DNA of 64,000 nt from Candidatus Zixiibacteriota bacterium (lineage in GTDB: Bacteria > Zixibacteria > MSB-5A5 > GN15 > JAAZOE01), in contig JAZGGI010000033.1 of assembly GCA_036480375.1 (NCBI GenBank), forward strand, positions 84,707-148,706, written 5' to 3'. Position numbers and translations under genes: made by a program. The notes beneath the pieces were generated by a model that was given only the letters and a program-made list of their open reading frames with translations, did not search any database and was not told the DNA's origin. Shown in pieces: positions 8,089-17,035 of the stretch (position 1 is the stretch's first letter; each line of letters begins with the position of its first letter).

Positions 8089-11000
8089 ATGATTAACGAA
8101 TTGCCCGGGGCTAGGAAGCGACTTTTTCAATTAAGAACTAATTTTCCATTAGTATTGGTTATACTGATTTTTCAAATCACATGTTTTCCGAAAAATGCAA
8201 TTGCACAGGAAGATAGCGCAGAACAGCATGGTGGTTGCGCGACGCAATATTTGTGGGAGCAGGTTAAAGATCAGGTAAAAATATATGACAAAAACGCTGA
8301 TTGTCCGACATACGGCCCTTGCGACGACCCCGCAGTTCGGGATACTCATATTCCGGATGAAAATACGCCAATTAAATATATTTCTCTGTATTTTCAGAAT
8401 GTTTGCAACGATGATGGCTCAAATCCTGCTGGTGACTATAGCGATGTGTTAACAATGGTAACTGATCTAAATGCCGACTTTGAACCTTGGCGCATCCAGT
8501 TTGTCTACGACTGGCGGTACGTTTACTCTACGGAGTATCGCGAAGTTGAAGTGTTTAGTACGGATTACGATCTAAAATTCAATTTCGCCGTTGATCCTTT
8601 GAATAATCTCAATACATTCGTGACTACAAGTTGGGGCTTCTGGAATGACGACTATTACGTTTGGTCGTATACGGCGAGAGATCCGTGGAATGGGGGGGAA
8701 ACTTACGCTGGTGGCATCGTTATGAACCCTTCCAAAACTAGCGATGCCGGGTTGTTTTCCCATGAAGTGGGTCATTGTCTCGGCTTGTACCACCCATTCG
8801 CGTACGATGGAACAGCCTCGGGGGGCGGAGAGCCCTGCGGTCCCTGCTACGATTCCCCTGGTGGCATTGATCAGGACATCAAAGGCGATAAGTGTTCCGA
8901 TACCCCGCCTACGACCTGCAGCTACTACTGCGGCGATCCGGGAGGGATCGACAACTGTTCGGGTCAACCTTGGGGAGCAACCGGCTGGTCAAACTATATG
9001 GGGTATGCCGAACCTTGGAGCTGCAAAGACCATTTCACACCCCAGCAGGCTGGTCGTGTGCATTGCTGGGCGGAGGACGCACTGGCTGGTTGGATCTCGT
9101 ATGCCAAGATAGAAGCTTATTCGAATTTCGGCCCTGCTCCTCTTGACGTTCAGTTCGAGGGGTTCACATCAATGACCCCGTACAGCTGGGATTGGGATTT
9201 TGGAGATGAAGTATCCGGCAGCGGTCAAACTCCGATTCATACCTATACTGAGCCTGGTGTTTATAATACATCGGTTTTGCTTGACGCTGTAGAAGGCACC
9301 TTTGATGCCACAATTGCCCGTGATATTTGGGTTTATGCCGATACGGTGAAGGTCCGAAACGCCATGGCCTCAGCATGGCAGCCGGTTAGAGTTGATATTT
9401 GCGCCCGCATCTCAGTACCGGTAGATTATATAGTACTCCCCCTGAACTGGTCGGGTCCGGGTTATTTGATGCTGGATTCTATCAGCACAACCGGCCTTCG
9501 AACAGAATCATGTTTTCCCCCGACCTGGCTGGAACTTGACCAGATGAATGGCGGCGCTCTTAAGCTTCAGACAGTAGTAGATGGATTAGCTATGGTACCG
9601 GATACCGGGGCCATTGTAAGTTTATGGTTCACGCCGGTTGTACCGGGATCATATGCCGAGAATGAGATTCGCATAGAGCCATATTCTTCTTCATATGTTT
9701 TTGAGTTTTCCACTATCAGGGGATTATATACTCCGGAAGCAGTAAATGGACAGGTCATTGTATGTGAACCCGGTGTAAATTGTGGGGATTGTTTTGATAC
9801 TGATCAGGACGGCTATGGCAATCCCGGTTATGGCAATGTTTGTCCGGATGACAATTGTCCATATGCATATAATCCCGACCAATTGGACAGCGACGGTGAT
9901 GGGATAGGTGATGCATGTTATTATTGTATTGACACCGATGGTGACGGATATGGTGATCCCGGATATGGCAATGTTTGTCCGGATGATAATTGTCCCGATC
10001 TTTATAACCCCGACCAAACTGACAGTGATGGAGATGGCATTGGCGACGCCTGCTTCTATGTTGCAACAGTTACGGATACAGTAGAAACCGGCTGTGTCAA
10101 ATTGGCCGTTGCTAATAATGGCGCATTTGGAGAATTTGACGGCGCAACTATGGATTATTATGATCAAGGGGATTGTTATCCCGAATACCTTGATCTCGGT
10201 TCGACAATAATTACTTATAAAAAACCAGGTGATGCCTATTTGGCGAATCATTCAATATCAGGTTTAAGGCCGATAGCTGGGATGAGGGATATGATAAGTA
10301 CCCAGACATTGCCAGATTATGGGATTTTTGAAACCGGTACTATGATTACCGAAGATTCTACTTTTGGTTTGGAGATTACCTGGTGGTCGCCTTCAGGGGA
10401 AGATAATTGTCACTTCATTATACAAAGAAAGAAAATATTTAAGTATTCGGACAATCCTTACGACAGTTTATTTGTAGGCGATGTCGCAAATTGGGAGTTA
10501 CCGGATTCTGTAGGCCAAAACCTGGGGGGAAGTGATAGTGTTTATAATCTGCTTTATATAAGCGGTCATGGCGTCGGTTGTCAGGATAATGAGCGCCGCT
10601 ATGGTGGGTTAACATTTCTATGTTCATATCTTAACGATACTTCCACGCTAATAACAGTTCCGTACGGGGCTCAGATAGAACCTATTTCGGGAATTGTTGA
10701 ATCTGGTTTCGATCCATTTTATATATTTAATCTTATAAGTCAACCAAATTATTCCGTATGGCCGACCAGAGATAATCTTTTAAGCACTATGACTTATGCC
10801 GACAATCTAAGTATGACTAATATTGATACCTTTTATACATACTCTGCCTTGATTTCTTTGCGTGATGGAACTGTTAATGATCTCCGCGAAAATGTTATTC
10901 GGGCCAGGAACTGGGCAAGTAATTATCTGGGTTTACCCTATTTTTATGTAAAAGGCGATGCCAATGGTGACGGCGATGTCAATATCGGTGATGCCGTTTT

Positions 11001-11142
11001 CATCATAAACACTGTTTTCAAAGGCGGCCCATCTCCAAGTCCACTTGATGCCGGCGATGCCAATTGCGATTACGCTGTTAATATCGGCGATGCCGTATAT
11101 TTAATAAATCATGTTTTTAAAGGCGGTCCTAGGCCGTGTTAA
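8089..11142 (+). CDS. Secreted pappalysin-like (M43) metalloprotease with PKD, TSP3 and dockerin modules
   Basis: This is a protein of about 1017 residues. I chose the ATG at 8089: it has GGAG six bases upstream and is followed by a signal peptide (basic start, then FPLVLVILIFQITCF, cut near AIAQ). A longer TTG frame from 8047 exists. The M43 zinc site HEVGHCLGLYH is at residues ~225-235, with a downstream Met-turn NYMGY. A PKD domain (WDWDFGD) follows at ~350-410. Calcium-binding thrombospondin-3 repeats (DSDGDGIGDAC, twice) lie at ~567-656, and a dockerin-like pair (GDAVFIINTVFKGGP, GDAVYLINHVFKGGP) at the end. It likely digests extracellular protein and is held in a complex or on the surface by its C-terminus. 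All zinc ligands are present, so it should be active. Confidence 0.88.
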   Translation: MINELPGARKRLFQLRTNFPLVLVILIFQITCFPKNAIAQEDSAEQHGGCATQYLWEQVKDQVKIYDKNADCPTYGPCDDPAVRDTHIPDENTPIKYISLYFQNVCNDDGSNPAGDYSDVLTMVTDLNADFEPWRIQFVYDWRYVYSTEYREVEVFSTDYDLKFNFAVDPLNNLNTFVTTSWGFWNDDYYVWSYTARDPWNGGETYAGGIVMNPSKTSDAGLFSHEVGHCLGLYHPFAYDGTASGGGEPCGPCYDSPGGIDQDIKGDKCSDTPPTTCSYYCGDPGGIDNCSGQPWGATGWSNYMGYAEPWSCKDHFTPQQAGRVHCWAEDALAGWISYAKIEAYSNFGPAPLDVQFEGFTSMTPYSWDWDFGDEVSGSGQTPIHTYTEPGVYNTSVLLDAVEGTFDATIARDIWVYADTVKVRNAMASAWQPVRVDICARISVPVDYIVLPLNWSGPGYLMLDSISTTGLRTESCFPPTWLELDQMNGGALKLQTVVDGLAMVPDTGAIVSLWFTPVVPGSYAENEIRIEPYSSSYVFEFSTIRGLYTPEAVNGQVIVCEPGVNCGDCFDTDQDGYGNPGYGNVCPDDNCPYAYNPDQLDSDGDGIGDACYYCIDTDGDGYGDPGYGNVCPDDNCPDLYNPDQTDSDGDGIGDACFYVATVTDTVETGCVKLAVANNGAFGEFDGATMDYYDQGDCYPEYLDLGSTIITYKKPGDAYLANHSISGLRPIAGMRDMISTQTLPDYGIFETGTMITEDSTFGLEITWWSPSGEDNCHFIIQRKKIFKYSDNPYDSLFVGDVANWELPDSVGQNLGGSDSVYNLLYISGHGVGCQDNERRYGGLTFLCSYLNDTSTLITVPYGAQIEPISGIVESGFDPFYIFNLISQPNYSVWPTRDNLLSTMTYADNLSMTNIDTFYTYSALISLRDGTVNDLRENVIRARNWASNYLGLPYFYVKGDANGDGDVNIGDAVFIINTVFKGGPSPSPLDAGDANCDYAVNIGDAVYLINHVFKGGPRPC

Positions 11143-11281
11143 GAATGCCAATAATAGTTTTCTAAAAAAAGAACCAATGCCTTGAGAATTTTGATTCATT
11201 ATTTGAATATCGCACCAAAATTCTGTCCGCTGCGTCACCCTGTCCCTGGGAACAGTCCGTCGCGACGCTGATAGATTGCTG

Positions 11282-11554
11282 TTACCATACACACGATTCC
11301 ATTGTGAAAATATGAGTTCTAAGTTTCATATGACTAATATATTCCTGAAGAAAATCATCAATATTTTTATCTTTTGTAGCCAGACCAGGTTTTTTCAATC
11401 TTTCAGAGTTTCTCAGAGAATCGATTTTTCCGGCCAGTTCCTTTGCCTGTTTTTGTGTTCCAGCTTTAATCCATTTATGCTTTCCGCGATAGGAAACGAC
11501 AACATAATAAGTTCTTTTACCTGTTTTTGACTTCTTAAATTGAATACTCGGCAT
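11282..11554 (-). pseudogene. Phage/island integrase, N-terminal fragment
   Basis: The first ~80 codons match the start of a tyrosine recombinase. They include a short lysine/tyrosine-rich arm-binding strand region (FKKSKTGKRTYYVVVSYRGK), then ERLKKPGLATKD and a SAM-like helix region (NIDDFLQEYISHMKLRT). The frame then ends abruptly near 11300, with no catalytic domain (R..HxxR..Y all missing). The gene starts 200 bases from the 3' end of tRNA-Ser and reads away from it, the usual position for a tRNA-inserted island. It is inactive as it stands. Confidence 0.7.
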
Positions 11555-11662
11555 ATTAATTCCGGAAAATAAAGTTAGAGCTATGTTAGAAAATCTAAAA
11601 ACCGGAGAGACATTTATCGATAACTAATTGCAATTCAAGGAAATTAATTGTTAGAAATAATT

Positions 11663-11679
11663 ATGGCGGAGAGGCAGGG
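11663..11679. repeat. Duplicate of tRNA-Ser 3' end (att-like direct repeat)
   Basis: The 17-base sequence ATGGCGGAGAGGCAGGG is identical to 11754-11770, which covers the CCA end and T-arm side of the tRNA-Ser gene. A copied tRNA 3' end next to an integrase fragment is the hallmark of site-specific island integration. The two copies are 91 bases apart. Confidence 0.75.
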
Positions 11680-11754
11680 GAACATATAGAACTTCGATTA
11701 CTGAGAAATAAAAGCCAGGACATTTATGCGACAGCTGAAAACATGATATATTCA

Positions 11755-11844
11755 TGGCGGAGAGGCAGGGATTCGAACCCTGGGAACCCGTAAAGGCTCA
11801 ACGGTTTTCGAGACCGCCCCGTTCAACCGCTCCGGCACCTCTCC
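11755..11844 (-). tRNA. tRNA-Ser (anticodon CGA)
   Basis: The minus strand starts GGAGAGGTGCCGGAGCGG and folds into a full class II tRNA: a 7-bp acceptor stem (GGAGAGG/CCTCTCC), D-arm, anticodon loop CTCGAAA with anticodon CGA, a long variable arm and T-arm GGTTCGAATCC. The discriminator G and CCA are encoded. It reads UCG codons. Its 3' end is the apparent attachment site for the integrase remnant. Confidence 0.95.
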
Positions 11845-11936
11845 GTATATCAATAAAATCGGGCAAAAATGCCCGCGACGAATCCCATATTAATCAAATA
11901 TCTCTCAATGGTAAAGAGAAAACTTGAAGTAAAATT

Positions 11937-12428
11937 TCAATCGACAGCTTCTATCTTTTTGCACAAATAATCGACTAAGTTTTTTCTCGGCCTAAATAAT
12001 TGATAACTGACAAATGTCAAAGCGACAAACAACATCATAATTTCAATGGCGGCTCCCAAAAGATAGAGCGCCAGTCCGTAGAGAGCATGCATCAAATTCA
12101 GGCTATATACCACTACCGAAATCGTGACCATCTGCCTGGTAAAAAACTCATAAGCGTCAATATCAGGCGGGCACGGCCGGGAACTGAAACTCTTGCGGAT
12201 AAAATAAGCCGCCACGAAATCGGCAATGCTGATAAATAGCAGGGCATAAAACAGAATATGAATTTGAGAACTGGGAAAATACGGAGCATTTTCCGCCGAT
12301 TGAAAACCATGTCCCTTGATAAAAGCAGCAACAAAAAATATCGCGGCCGGCCCAAGGACATTCATGAACAGACCCAGATATGTTGATTTTATAATCGCCT
12401 TTTGTTTTTCAATATCTGAAATAATCAA
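11937..12428 (-). CDS. Four-helix membrane protein of unknown function
   Basis: This 163-residue protein has four to five predicted membrane helices (TYLGLFMNVLGPAAIFFVAAF, ILFYALLFISIADFVAAYFI, MVTISVVVYSLNLMHALYGL, LLGAAIEIMMLFVALTF). It ends in a basic tail. The start codon is a TTG that overlaps the tadA stop as TTGA, with a G-rich ribosome site (AAGGGGG) six bases before it. The gene is therefore translationally coupled to tadA. I do not recognise a family. It has no motif that would suggest an enzyme. Confidence 0.65.
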   Translation of the reverse strand: MIISDIEKQKAIIKSTYLGLFMNVLGPAAIFFVAAFIKGHGFQSAENAPYFPSSQIHILFYALLFISIADFVAAYFIRKSFSSRPCPPDIDAYEFFTRQMVTISVVVYSLNLMHALYGLALYLLGAAIEIMMLFVALTFVSYQLFRPRKNLVDYLCKKIEAVD

Positions 12429-12907
12429 CCGCCACCCCCTTTATTGTTTCGGATTTCCCGGAAAAACGAACGCATCATCTCGGAAATCTCATCAGCCATA
12501 ACTCCGCCTTCAAGCTCAATCCGATGATTGAGGCGAGGTTCGGCCGGGATATTGAAAATCGACCCGCAGGCGCCAAACCTGGGATCGGAAGGCCCGAAAA
12601 CGATTCTTTTAATTCTAGCCAATACGGCCGCTCCGGCGCACATCGAACACGGCTCGAGCGTGCTATACATGACGGCGTTTTCCAGCCGCCAGTCTCCGAT
12701 AGCTTCGCAGGCCGAAGTAATCGCCAATATTTCGGCGTGAGCGGTTGGGTCTTTAAGGCGTTCCGTTTGATTGTAACCCCGTCCCAACAGTTGATTATCA
12801 AGTACAATTGCCGCCCCGACCGGAACTTCACCTATCCGATATGCCTTTTGCGCTTCCTGTAATGCTATCCGCATCCAGAAATTACTATCAAAGTTTTCAT
12901 CAATCAT
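12425..12907 (-). CDS. tadA: tRNA-specific adenosine deaminase
   Basis: This 160-residue zinc deaminase converts wobble adenosine 34 of tRNA-Arg(ACG) to inosine. The zinc and catalytic motifs are intact: HAE (HAEILAI, proton-shuttle Glu) and PCSMCAGA with both Cys ligands. The N-terminal helix and the VPVGAAIV strand are typical of TadA, and the length fits the family. It is followed by a coupled membrane-protein gene and then tRNA-Ser. No clear ribosome site precedes the ATG. Confidence 0.93.
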   Translation of the reverse strand: MIDENFDSNFWMRIALQEAQKAYRIGEVPVGAAIVLDNQLLGRGYNQTERLKDPTAHAEILAITSACEAIGDWRLENAVMYSTLEPCSMCAGAAVLARIKRIVFGPSDPRFGACGSIFNIPAEPRLNHRIELEGGVMADEISEMMRSFFREIRNNKGGGG

Positions 12908-12980
12908 TTTTGAAATTTAGTACCGGGGATTTTTTATGGCAAGGATTAATATATAGTCACACTTGCCTAATTGTTTCATC

Positions 12981-13136
12981 TTAAAAAATTGACAATGAGT
13001 TTAAACAATCAACGCCGCCATCGTTAAAATGCCCGATGACGCCGGCGCCGATTTTCTCGACTATCCGGTAATGCCCCACCATCATTCCTTTCGTCAGGAT
13101 GATGTGCGATTGTGTCTTGTCGTCATTATTTCCCAT
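12981..13136 (-). pseudogene. Ser/Thr kinase N-terminal remnant
   Basis: The frame begins MGNNDDKTQSHIILTKG and goes on through HYRIVEKIGAG, almost the same as the start of the 14185-16839 kinase. It diverges just after the glycine-rich loop at about 13040 and stops at 12981. Only 30-odd codons of kinase remain, so it is the left-over front end of a deleted array member. Its first codons overlap the end of the next remnant, as in the intact kinase genes. Confidence 0.7.
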
Positions 13137-13190
13137 CTGTCTTCTCATACTTTTCGATCAATGCCTGAAAGCTCGGCAGGTCGTTAACAA
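13126..13190 (-). pseudogene. Kinase-TPR C-terminal remnant
   Basis: About 20 codons (LPSFQALIEKYEKTDGK then stop) match the last residues of the kinase-TPR proteins (HPRFQALLEKY in the 14185 gene). The stop overlaps the start of the following kinase remnant. It begins about 30 bases after the end of the MBL gene. It marks a former full-length kinase gene here. Confidence 0.6.
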
Positions 13191-13220
13191 AAACTATTCC
13201 CGCCAATTATTTTCCGCGTT

Positions 13221-14171
13221 TCAAAAAACATCAAGGTCATTACCGGAGACAACCTTTCCGTCGTATCCCTGCCTGATTTCCGACAGCAGTTCTTCGTCTG
13301 TGGCGCCCCAGTAAAGCTGATGATAGAGTATTAGCAATTCCGGTTTTGCCCTTGAGGCCAGCTCAGCAAGTTCATGAGTCGAAGTATGTGAACTGGAATG
13401 ATACTCCTTCCAGACCGGCAATCGAGTCTCGAATTTAACAGCCGAGTAGACTTCGTGAATCAGAACGTCGCAACCATCGCACTTCTCCACGATACTTTCC
13501 GATGGCACCGCGTCGCCGGAGATTACAATCTTGCGATCCGGAGTGGTGAAGACGAAGCCATATGCTTCCGGCCATGAGCCATGTTTCACAACGAAAGCCT
13601 CGACCGTGACATTGGTATCCTGATATATGATTCCGGGTTTGATATCGTGCGTATTAACCCGGTAGCCTGAATCGTTGGCAGGTTCCAGACCATCGAGACG
13701 GATCCTAATATCCTGCTCGTAGGCCGCTAGAATATGCTCGGTCATCTCGGCGATTCCGTTCGGGCCATATACCTCGAGCGGAGCATCTCGACCCAATACC
13801 CAGGGAGTTAAGATAAGATCAGAGTAACCCGCGGTGTGATCGGAATGAAGGTGCGTGACAAACAGTGTTTTCAGATTTTCGACTTTCAGGCCGTCAACAC
13901 CCGATTTGTGAGCTGCGGCTGCGCGCCGCACGATTCCGGGGCCGCAATCGATCAGGTACGGAGTATCGTTGACAACAATGGCGATTGCCGGGCCGGAGCG
14001 TTCCGGATTAGCGTTTGGGGTTCCGGTTCCTAAGAGGACTATCCTGGTCACCTCCTGACCTCCGGTGTTTGAATTTGTATCGTCAATGGCATCAATCATT
14101 CCTGCTTGAAAAAAGAAGATAGCAATGACAAATAGTAATTTCAGGCATTGTGTGATACGCGGTCGAACCAT
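13221..14171 (-). CDS. Exported metallo-beta-lactamase-fold hydrolase (RNase Z/arylsulfatase-like)
   Basis: This protein has about 316 residues. The ATG at 14171 lies 14 bases after the stop of the upstream kinase and is followed by a hydrophobic export signal (CLKLLFVIAIFFFQAG). A longer frame reaches 14255 but would overlap the kinase. MBL metal motifs are present: THLHSDHTAGY (HxHxDH), then VISGDAVPS with the bridging Asp, and a late LYHQ histidine. The N-terminal strand VLLGTGTPNANPERSGPA is typical of the RNase Z/AtsA-like branch. Exported members act on small esters or sulfates rather than RNA. The substrate is unknown. It is probably co-transcribed with the kinase genes. Confidence 0.8.
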   Translation of the reverse strand: MVRPRITQCLKLLFVIAIFFFQAGMIDAIDDTNSNTGGQEVTRIVLLGTGTPNANPERSGPAIAIVVNDTPYLIDCGPGIVRRAAAAHKSGVDGLKVENLKTLFVTHLHSDHTAGYSDLILTPWVLGRDAPLEVYGPNGIAEMTEHILAAYEQDIRIRLDGLEPANDSGYRVNTHDIKPGIIYQDTNVTVEAFVVKHGSWPEAYGFVFTTPDRKIVISGDAVPSESIVEKCDGCDVLIHEVYSAVKFETRLPVWKEYHSSSHTSTHELAELASRAKPELLILYHQLYWGATDEELLSEIRQGYDGKVVSGNDLDVF

Positions 14172-14184
14172 CGGTATTAAGCGC

Positions 14185-16839
14185 CTATCGCGGACTATTG
14201 TCATCATACTTCTCCAGTAGCGCTTGGAAGCGTGGGTGGTCGCGGAGGGGGTCAAATATGGGATCGAGTCTCAATGTTTGCACACTGTATACAAACGGCA
14301 TTGAGAGAATAGAATCGAGCGTCTCGATAGCCAGTTCATGCTTCCCCGTGAGGATGTACACTTCAGCCATGTCAGACAACACCACAGGGTATAGCAGAGC
14401 ATCTTCCATATCCGAAATGAGGCTGAAAACTGTTTCGCATTCCCGGATAGCATCTTTTTCTCGTCCCATACCGGCATATGCAATAGCCAATTGAGAGTGA
14501 TGAGGGGAATAGCTGGGAGCTTCAGCGACGGCGTTCTCGAACCTGACTCTTGCCGAATCGAAGTATGAAACACTGGCTGACTTGTCGTTCATGAGCAAGT
14601 AGGTCCATCCCTTGAAGAGATAGTAGTCAAAATCATCGTCGGCAAGAGCAGCATCCGCTGTGGGTCGATGTTTCAAGGCTGATTGAAAATCACGGTCATA
14701 AATATCCAGGAGTTCAAACTCCTCGGCCAACTGGCCCGGGCCAATCAATCGCTGTCCATCTTCAAGAACCTTACGCGCACGGCGCGTGTCACCATAGGCC
14801 ACTATACACCGCCAGGACTCTCTCTCGTAGAGATCCTTTGCATCTGGTGCGATTGTGCAACCCAACTCGAAGTATTGCCTCGCCAGGTCATATCGCCTCA
14901 TGACCAGCGAGCTGAGCTGCATCTCAGTCATCTTCTTAACTGAACGTGGATCCAGTTCTGCGGCACGCTGCAGGGTCTTTAGAGATTCTTCCCATCTCCC
15001 GAGCCGACGTTGGATATAGGCGGTTGCCTCCATCGCGTCGCTATTGTTTGGTTGTTCCACCAGCACATGAGAGAAATGCTCCAGGGCTAGCTGGTAATCC
15101 CTGCAGCCATAATAGTAGTAATATCCCATTGCCATGTGACCTTCCGGACCCTGATTACTCAGCCGGAAGGCAGTTTTCGCAGCTTTCTCAGCCAGTTCCA
15201 GTTTCTCAGATCCTTTTTCCGGCCAATTGAAATATGAGTACGAATGTGCTCGGGCCAGCCATGCATAGGCGAGGGCAAACGAGGAATCCAGCTCAATCGC
15301 CCGTTCCCACATTCTGATAGCGAGTTCATCACGATTACGCTGCCCGCCTCGCTCAAAGTACTCCCTTCCGCGCAGGAAATAATCGTATGCCTCAACATTC
15401 GTAGTTGGCTCGGTTTCCATTCGCAGTCTCTCCGATTTTCCCAGCGCGACATTGAGAGCTGCGGCAACATGATTGGCGATCTCCGACTGAACGGCGAATA
15501 TCTGTGTTAGACTCCGTTCATAGTTGTCAGCCCACAGGTGACGGTCATCGGAAACTCTTATGAACTGCGGTGTGATGCGCACCCGGTCAGTATCACCCGT
15601 TTTGTCCCAGCGGATGGTGCCTTCGAGGATATAGTCTACGCCCAGTTGGCGAGCTATCTCCGGGAGAGTTTTCTCGGAATCTTTGAAGGTATGGGCACTG
15701 GTACGAGATATCACGCCTATGCCTTGAACCAAGGCTAATCGAGATGTGATTTCATCCGTTATCCCGTCTGCGAAATACTCGTCTTCCGGCGAACCCAGAT
15801 TCTCAAAAGGCAACACCGCAAGCATGATCTTGTCCGGTTGATCGGATGCTGTCTCGGTGTCCCAGGGTTTCGTTAAAGTTAAGACAATTGCTGCTGCAAT
15901 AACTACAAAAGCGGCTACAACCCACCGTGTTCGCATTGTATGGCGAGACGGCGACGCATTTGAGACAATCGATAGCCCGGAATCAAGCGACCGCTTGATC
16001 CGCATCAAATCGGACAGCATTCCATCGGCATGCTGATAACGCGTCTTGACGTCCTTTTCTAATGCTTTGTCGATGATAGCTTGCAGCCCATCCGGAAGTC
16101 CTGACTTAAATCGAGCCAGAGGCTCCGGCGCGTCATCACTCACTGCCTTCAGCGTTGCTGCCTCAGTGTCACGCTTGAAGGGATTCATCTTAGCAATTAG
16201 CTCATACAAAACTACACCAAGGGAAAACAGGTCGCTGCGGTGATCAATTTCCTGTCCCCTTACCTGTTCGGGCGACATATAGCCGATTGTGCCAAGTGTC
16301 GAACCGGTCTTCGTGAGATGCTCCCCGCCCTGAATAGCCGCCAAGCCAAAGTCCAATATCTTCGGACGGCCATAAGCGTCAATGACTATATTGGAGGGCT
16401 TGATATCTCGGTGGACAACTTTCTTGTCATGAGCTGCGCTCAGGCCATCACAGACCTGTATAGCCAACTCAATGATTCTGTCAACGCCAAGCTCTTTCCC
16501 CTTTGTTAAATCGCGCAGCGATTGACCTTCCACGTGCTGCATGGCGAAGAACGGCCGACCTTGGTACTCACTCACTTCGTGGATGGTGACAATATTAGGG
16601 TGATCCAGCTTGGCGGCGGCCTGCGCCTCGCGCTTGAATCGAGCGCGGCAATCTTCATCCTGACACAGATGCGGGGGCAGAAACTTGAGAGCAACTTCGC
16701 GATTAAGTTTGGTGTCTTCAGCCAGATAGACCTCACCCATTCCACCGGCACCAATTTTTTCAACTATGCGGTAATGCGACACCATCGTTCCTTTGCTTAG
16801 GATGATGTGCGATTGTGTCTTATCGTCGTCAGATTCCAT
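14185..16839 (-). CDS. Ser/Thr protein kinase with TolB-like domain and TPRs (kinase 1)
   Basis: This is a membrane kinase of about 884 residues. The Hanks-type kinase domain (residues ~23-285) is intact: IGAGGMGEVYLAED, catalytic Lys in VALKFL, HRDIKPSN, DFGLA and GYMSPEQ. One membrane helix follows (~310-330). The outer part has the adenylate-cyclase/TolB-type domain seen in CadC-like regulators (LAVLPFENLG, YFADGITDEI, LGVDYILEGTIRW), then six or more TPRs to the end. I chose the ATG at 16839 because the product then begins M-x-x-DDKTQSH like the remnant at 13136. Two further in-frame ATGs lie upstream. It overlaps the tail of kinase 2. Extracellular TPRs probably sense or assemble proteins and control the kinase (inference). 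Confidence 0.9.
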   Translation of the reverse strand: MESDDDKTQSHIILSKGTMVSHYRIVEKIGAGGMGEVYLAEDTKLNREVALKFLPPHLCQDEDCRARFKREAQAAAKLDHPNIVTIHEVSEYQGRPFFAMQHVEGQSLRDLTKGKELGVDRIIELAIQVCDGLSAAHDKKVVHRDIKPSNIVIDAYGRPKILDFGLAAIQGGEHLTKTGSTLGTIGYMSPEQVRGQEIDHRSDLFSLGVVLYELIAKMNPFKRDTEAATLKAVSDDAPEPLARFKSGLPDGLQAIIDKALEKDVKTRYQHADGMLSDLMRIKRSLDSGLSIVSNASPSRHTMRTRWVVAAFVVIAAAIVLTLTKPWDTETASDQPDKIMLAVLPFENLGSPEDEYFADGITDEITSRLALVQGIGVISRTSAHTFKDSEKTLPEIARQLGVDYILEGTIRWDKTGDTDRVRITPQFIRVSDDRHLWADNYERSLTQIFAVQSEIANHVAAALNVALGKSERLRMETEPTTNVEAYDYFLRGREYFERGGQRNRDELAIRMWERAIELDSSFALAYAWLARAHSYSYFNWPEKGSEKLELAEKAAKTAFRLSNQGPEGHMAMGYYYYYGCRDYQLALEHFSHVLVEQPNNSDAMEATAYIQRRLGRWEESLKTLQRAAELDPRSVKKMTEMQLSSLVMRRYDLARQYFELGCTIAPDAKDLYERESWRCIVAYGDTRRARKVLEDGQRLIGPGQLAEEFELLDIYDRDFQSALKHRPTADAALADDDFDYYLFKGWTYLLMNDKSASVSYFDSARVRFENAVAEAPSYSPHHSQLAIAYAGMGREKDAIRECETVFSLISDMEDALLYPVVLSDMAEVYILTGKHELAIETLDSILSMPFVYSVQTLRLDPIFDPLRDHPRFQALLEKYDDNSPR

Positions 16840-17035
16840 GTTCATTCTCATACTTTTTTATTAGAGCTTTAAACCGCGGGTAGTCGCGGAGGGGATCGAA
16901 AAACGGCTCAAGCTGCAGCGTGTGGGCTGTATATGGAGACTCGATTGAAATCAAGTATTCAAGTTCATCTATTGCTTTGTCATACTCTGCAGCTATTATG
17001 TAAATCTCGGTCATGACCATGACCACAATCGGTCC
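16829..17035 (-). pseudogene. Severed C-terminal end of kinase 2, beyond an in-frame TGA
   Basis: The reading frame of kinase 2 continues unchanged after its TGA stop (17036-17038) for 66 more codons. It encodes a last TPR and the family ending DPLRDYPRFKALIKKYENE. This end matches the C-terminus of kinase 1. Nothing but the single stop codon separates it from the main frame. The stop of this tail overlaps the start of kinase 1. A GTG at 17024-17026 could in principle restart translation, but no ribosome site is apparent. Confidence 0.75.

Noticed and set aside
9724..10251. Antisense open frame over the thrombospondin-3 repeats
   Set aside because: A shadow caused by the repetitive codons of the sense gene; no ribosome site and low-complexity translation.
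11217..11275. Inverted GCGTC/GACGC motifs as an IS end
   Set aside because: Arms are short and no transposase or matching second end is present.
16839..16851. Upstream ATG codons as start of kinase 1
   Set aside because: The third ATG gives an N-terminus parallel to the other kinase copies.
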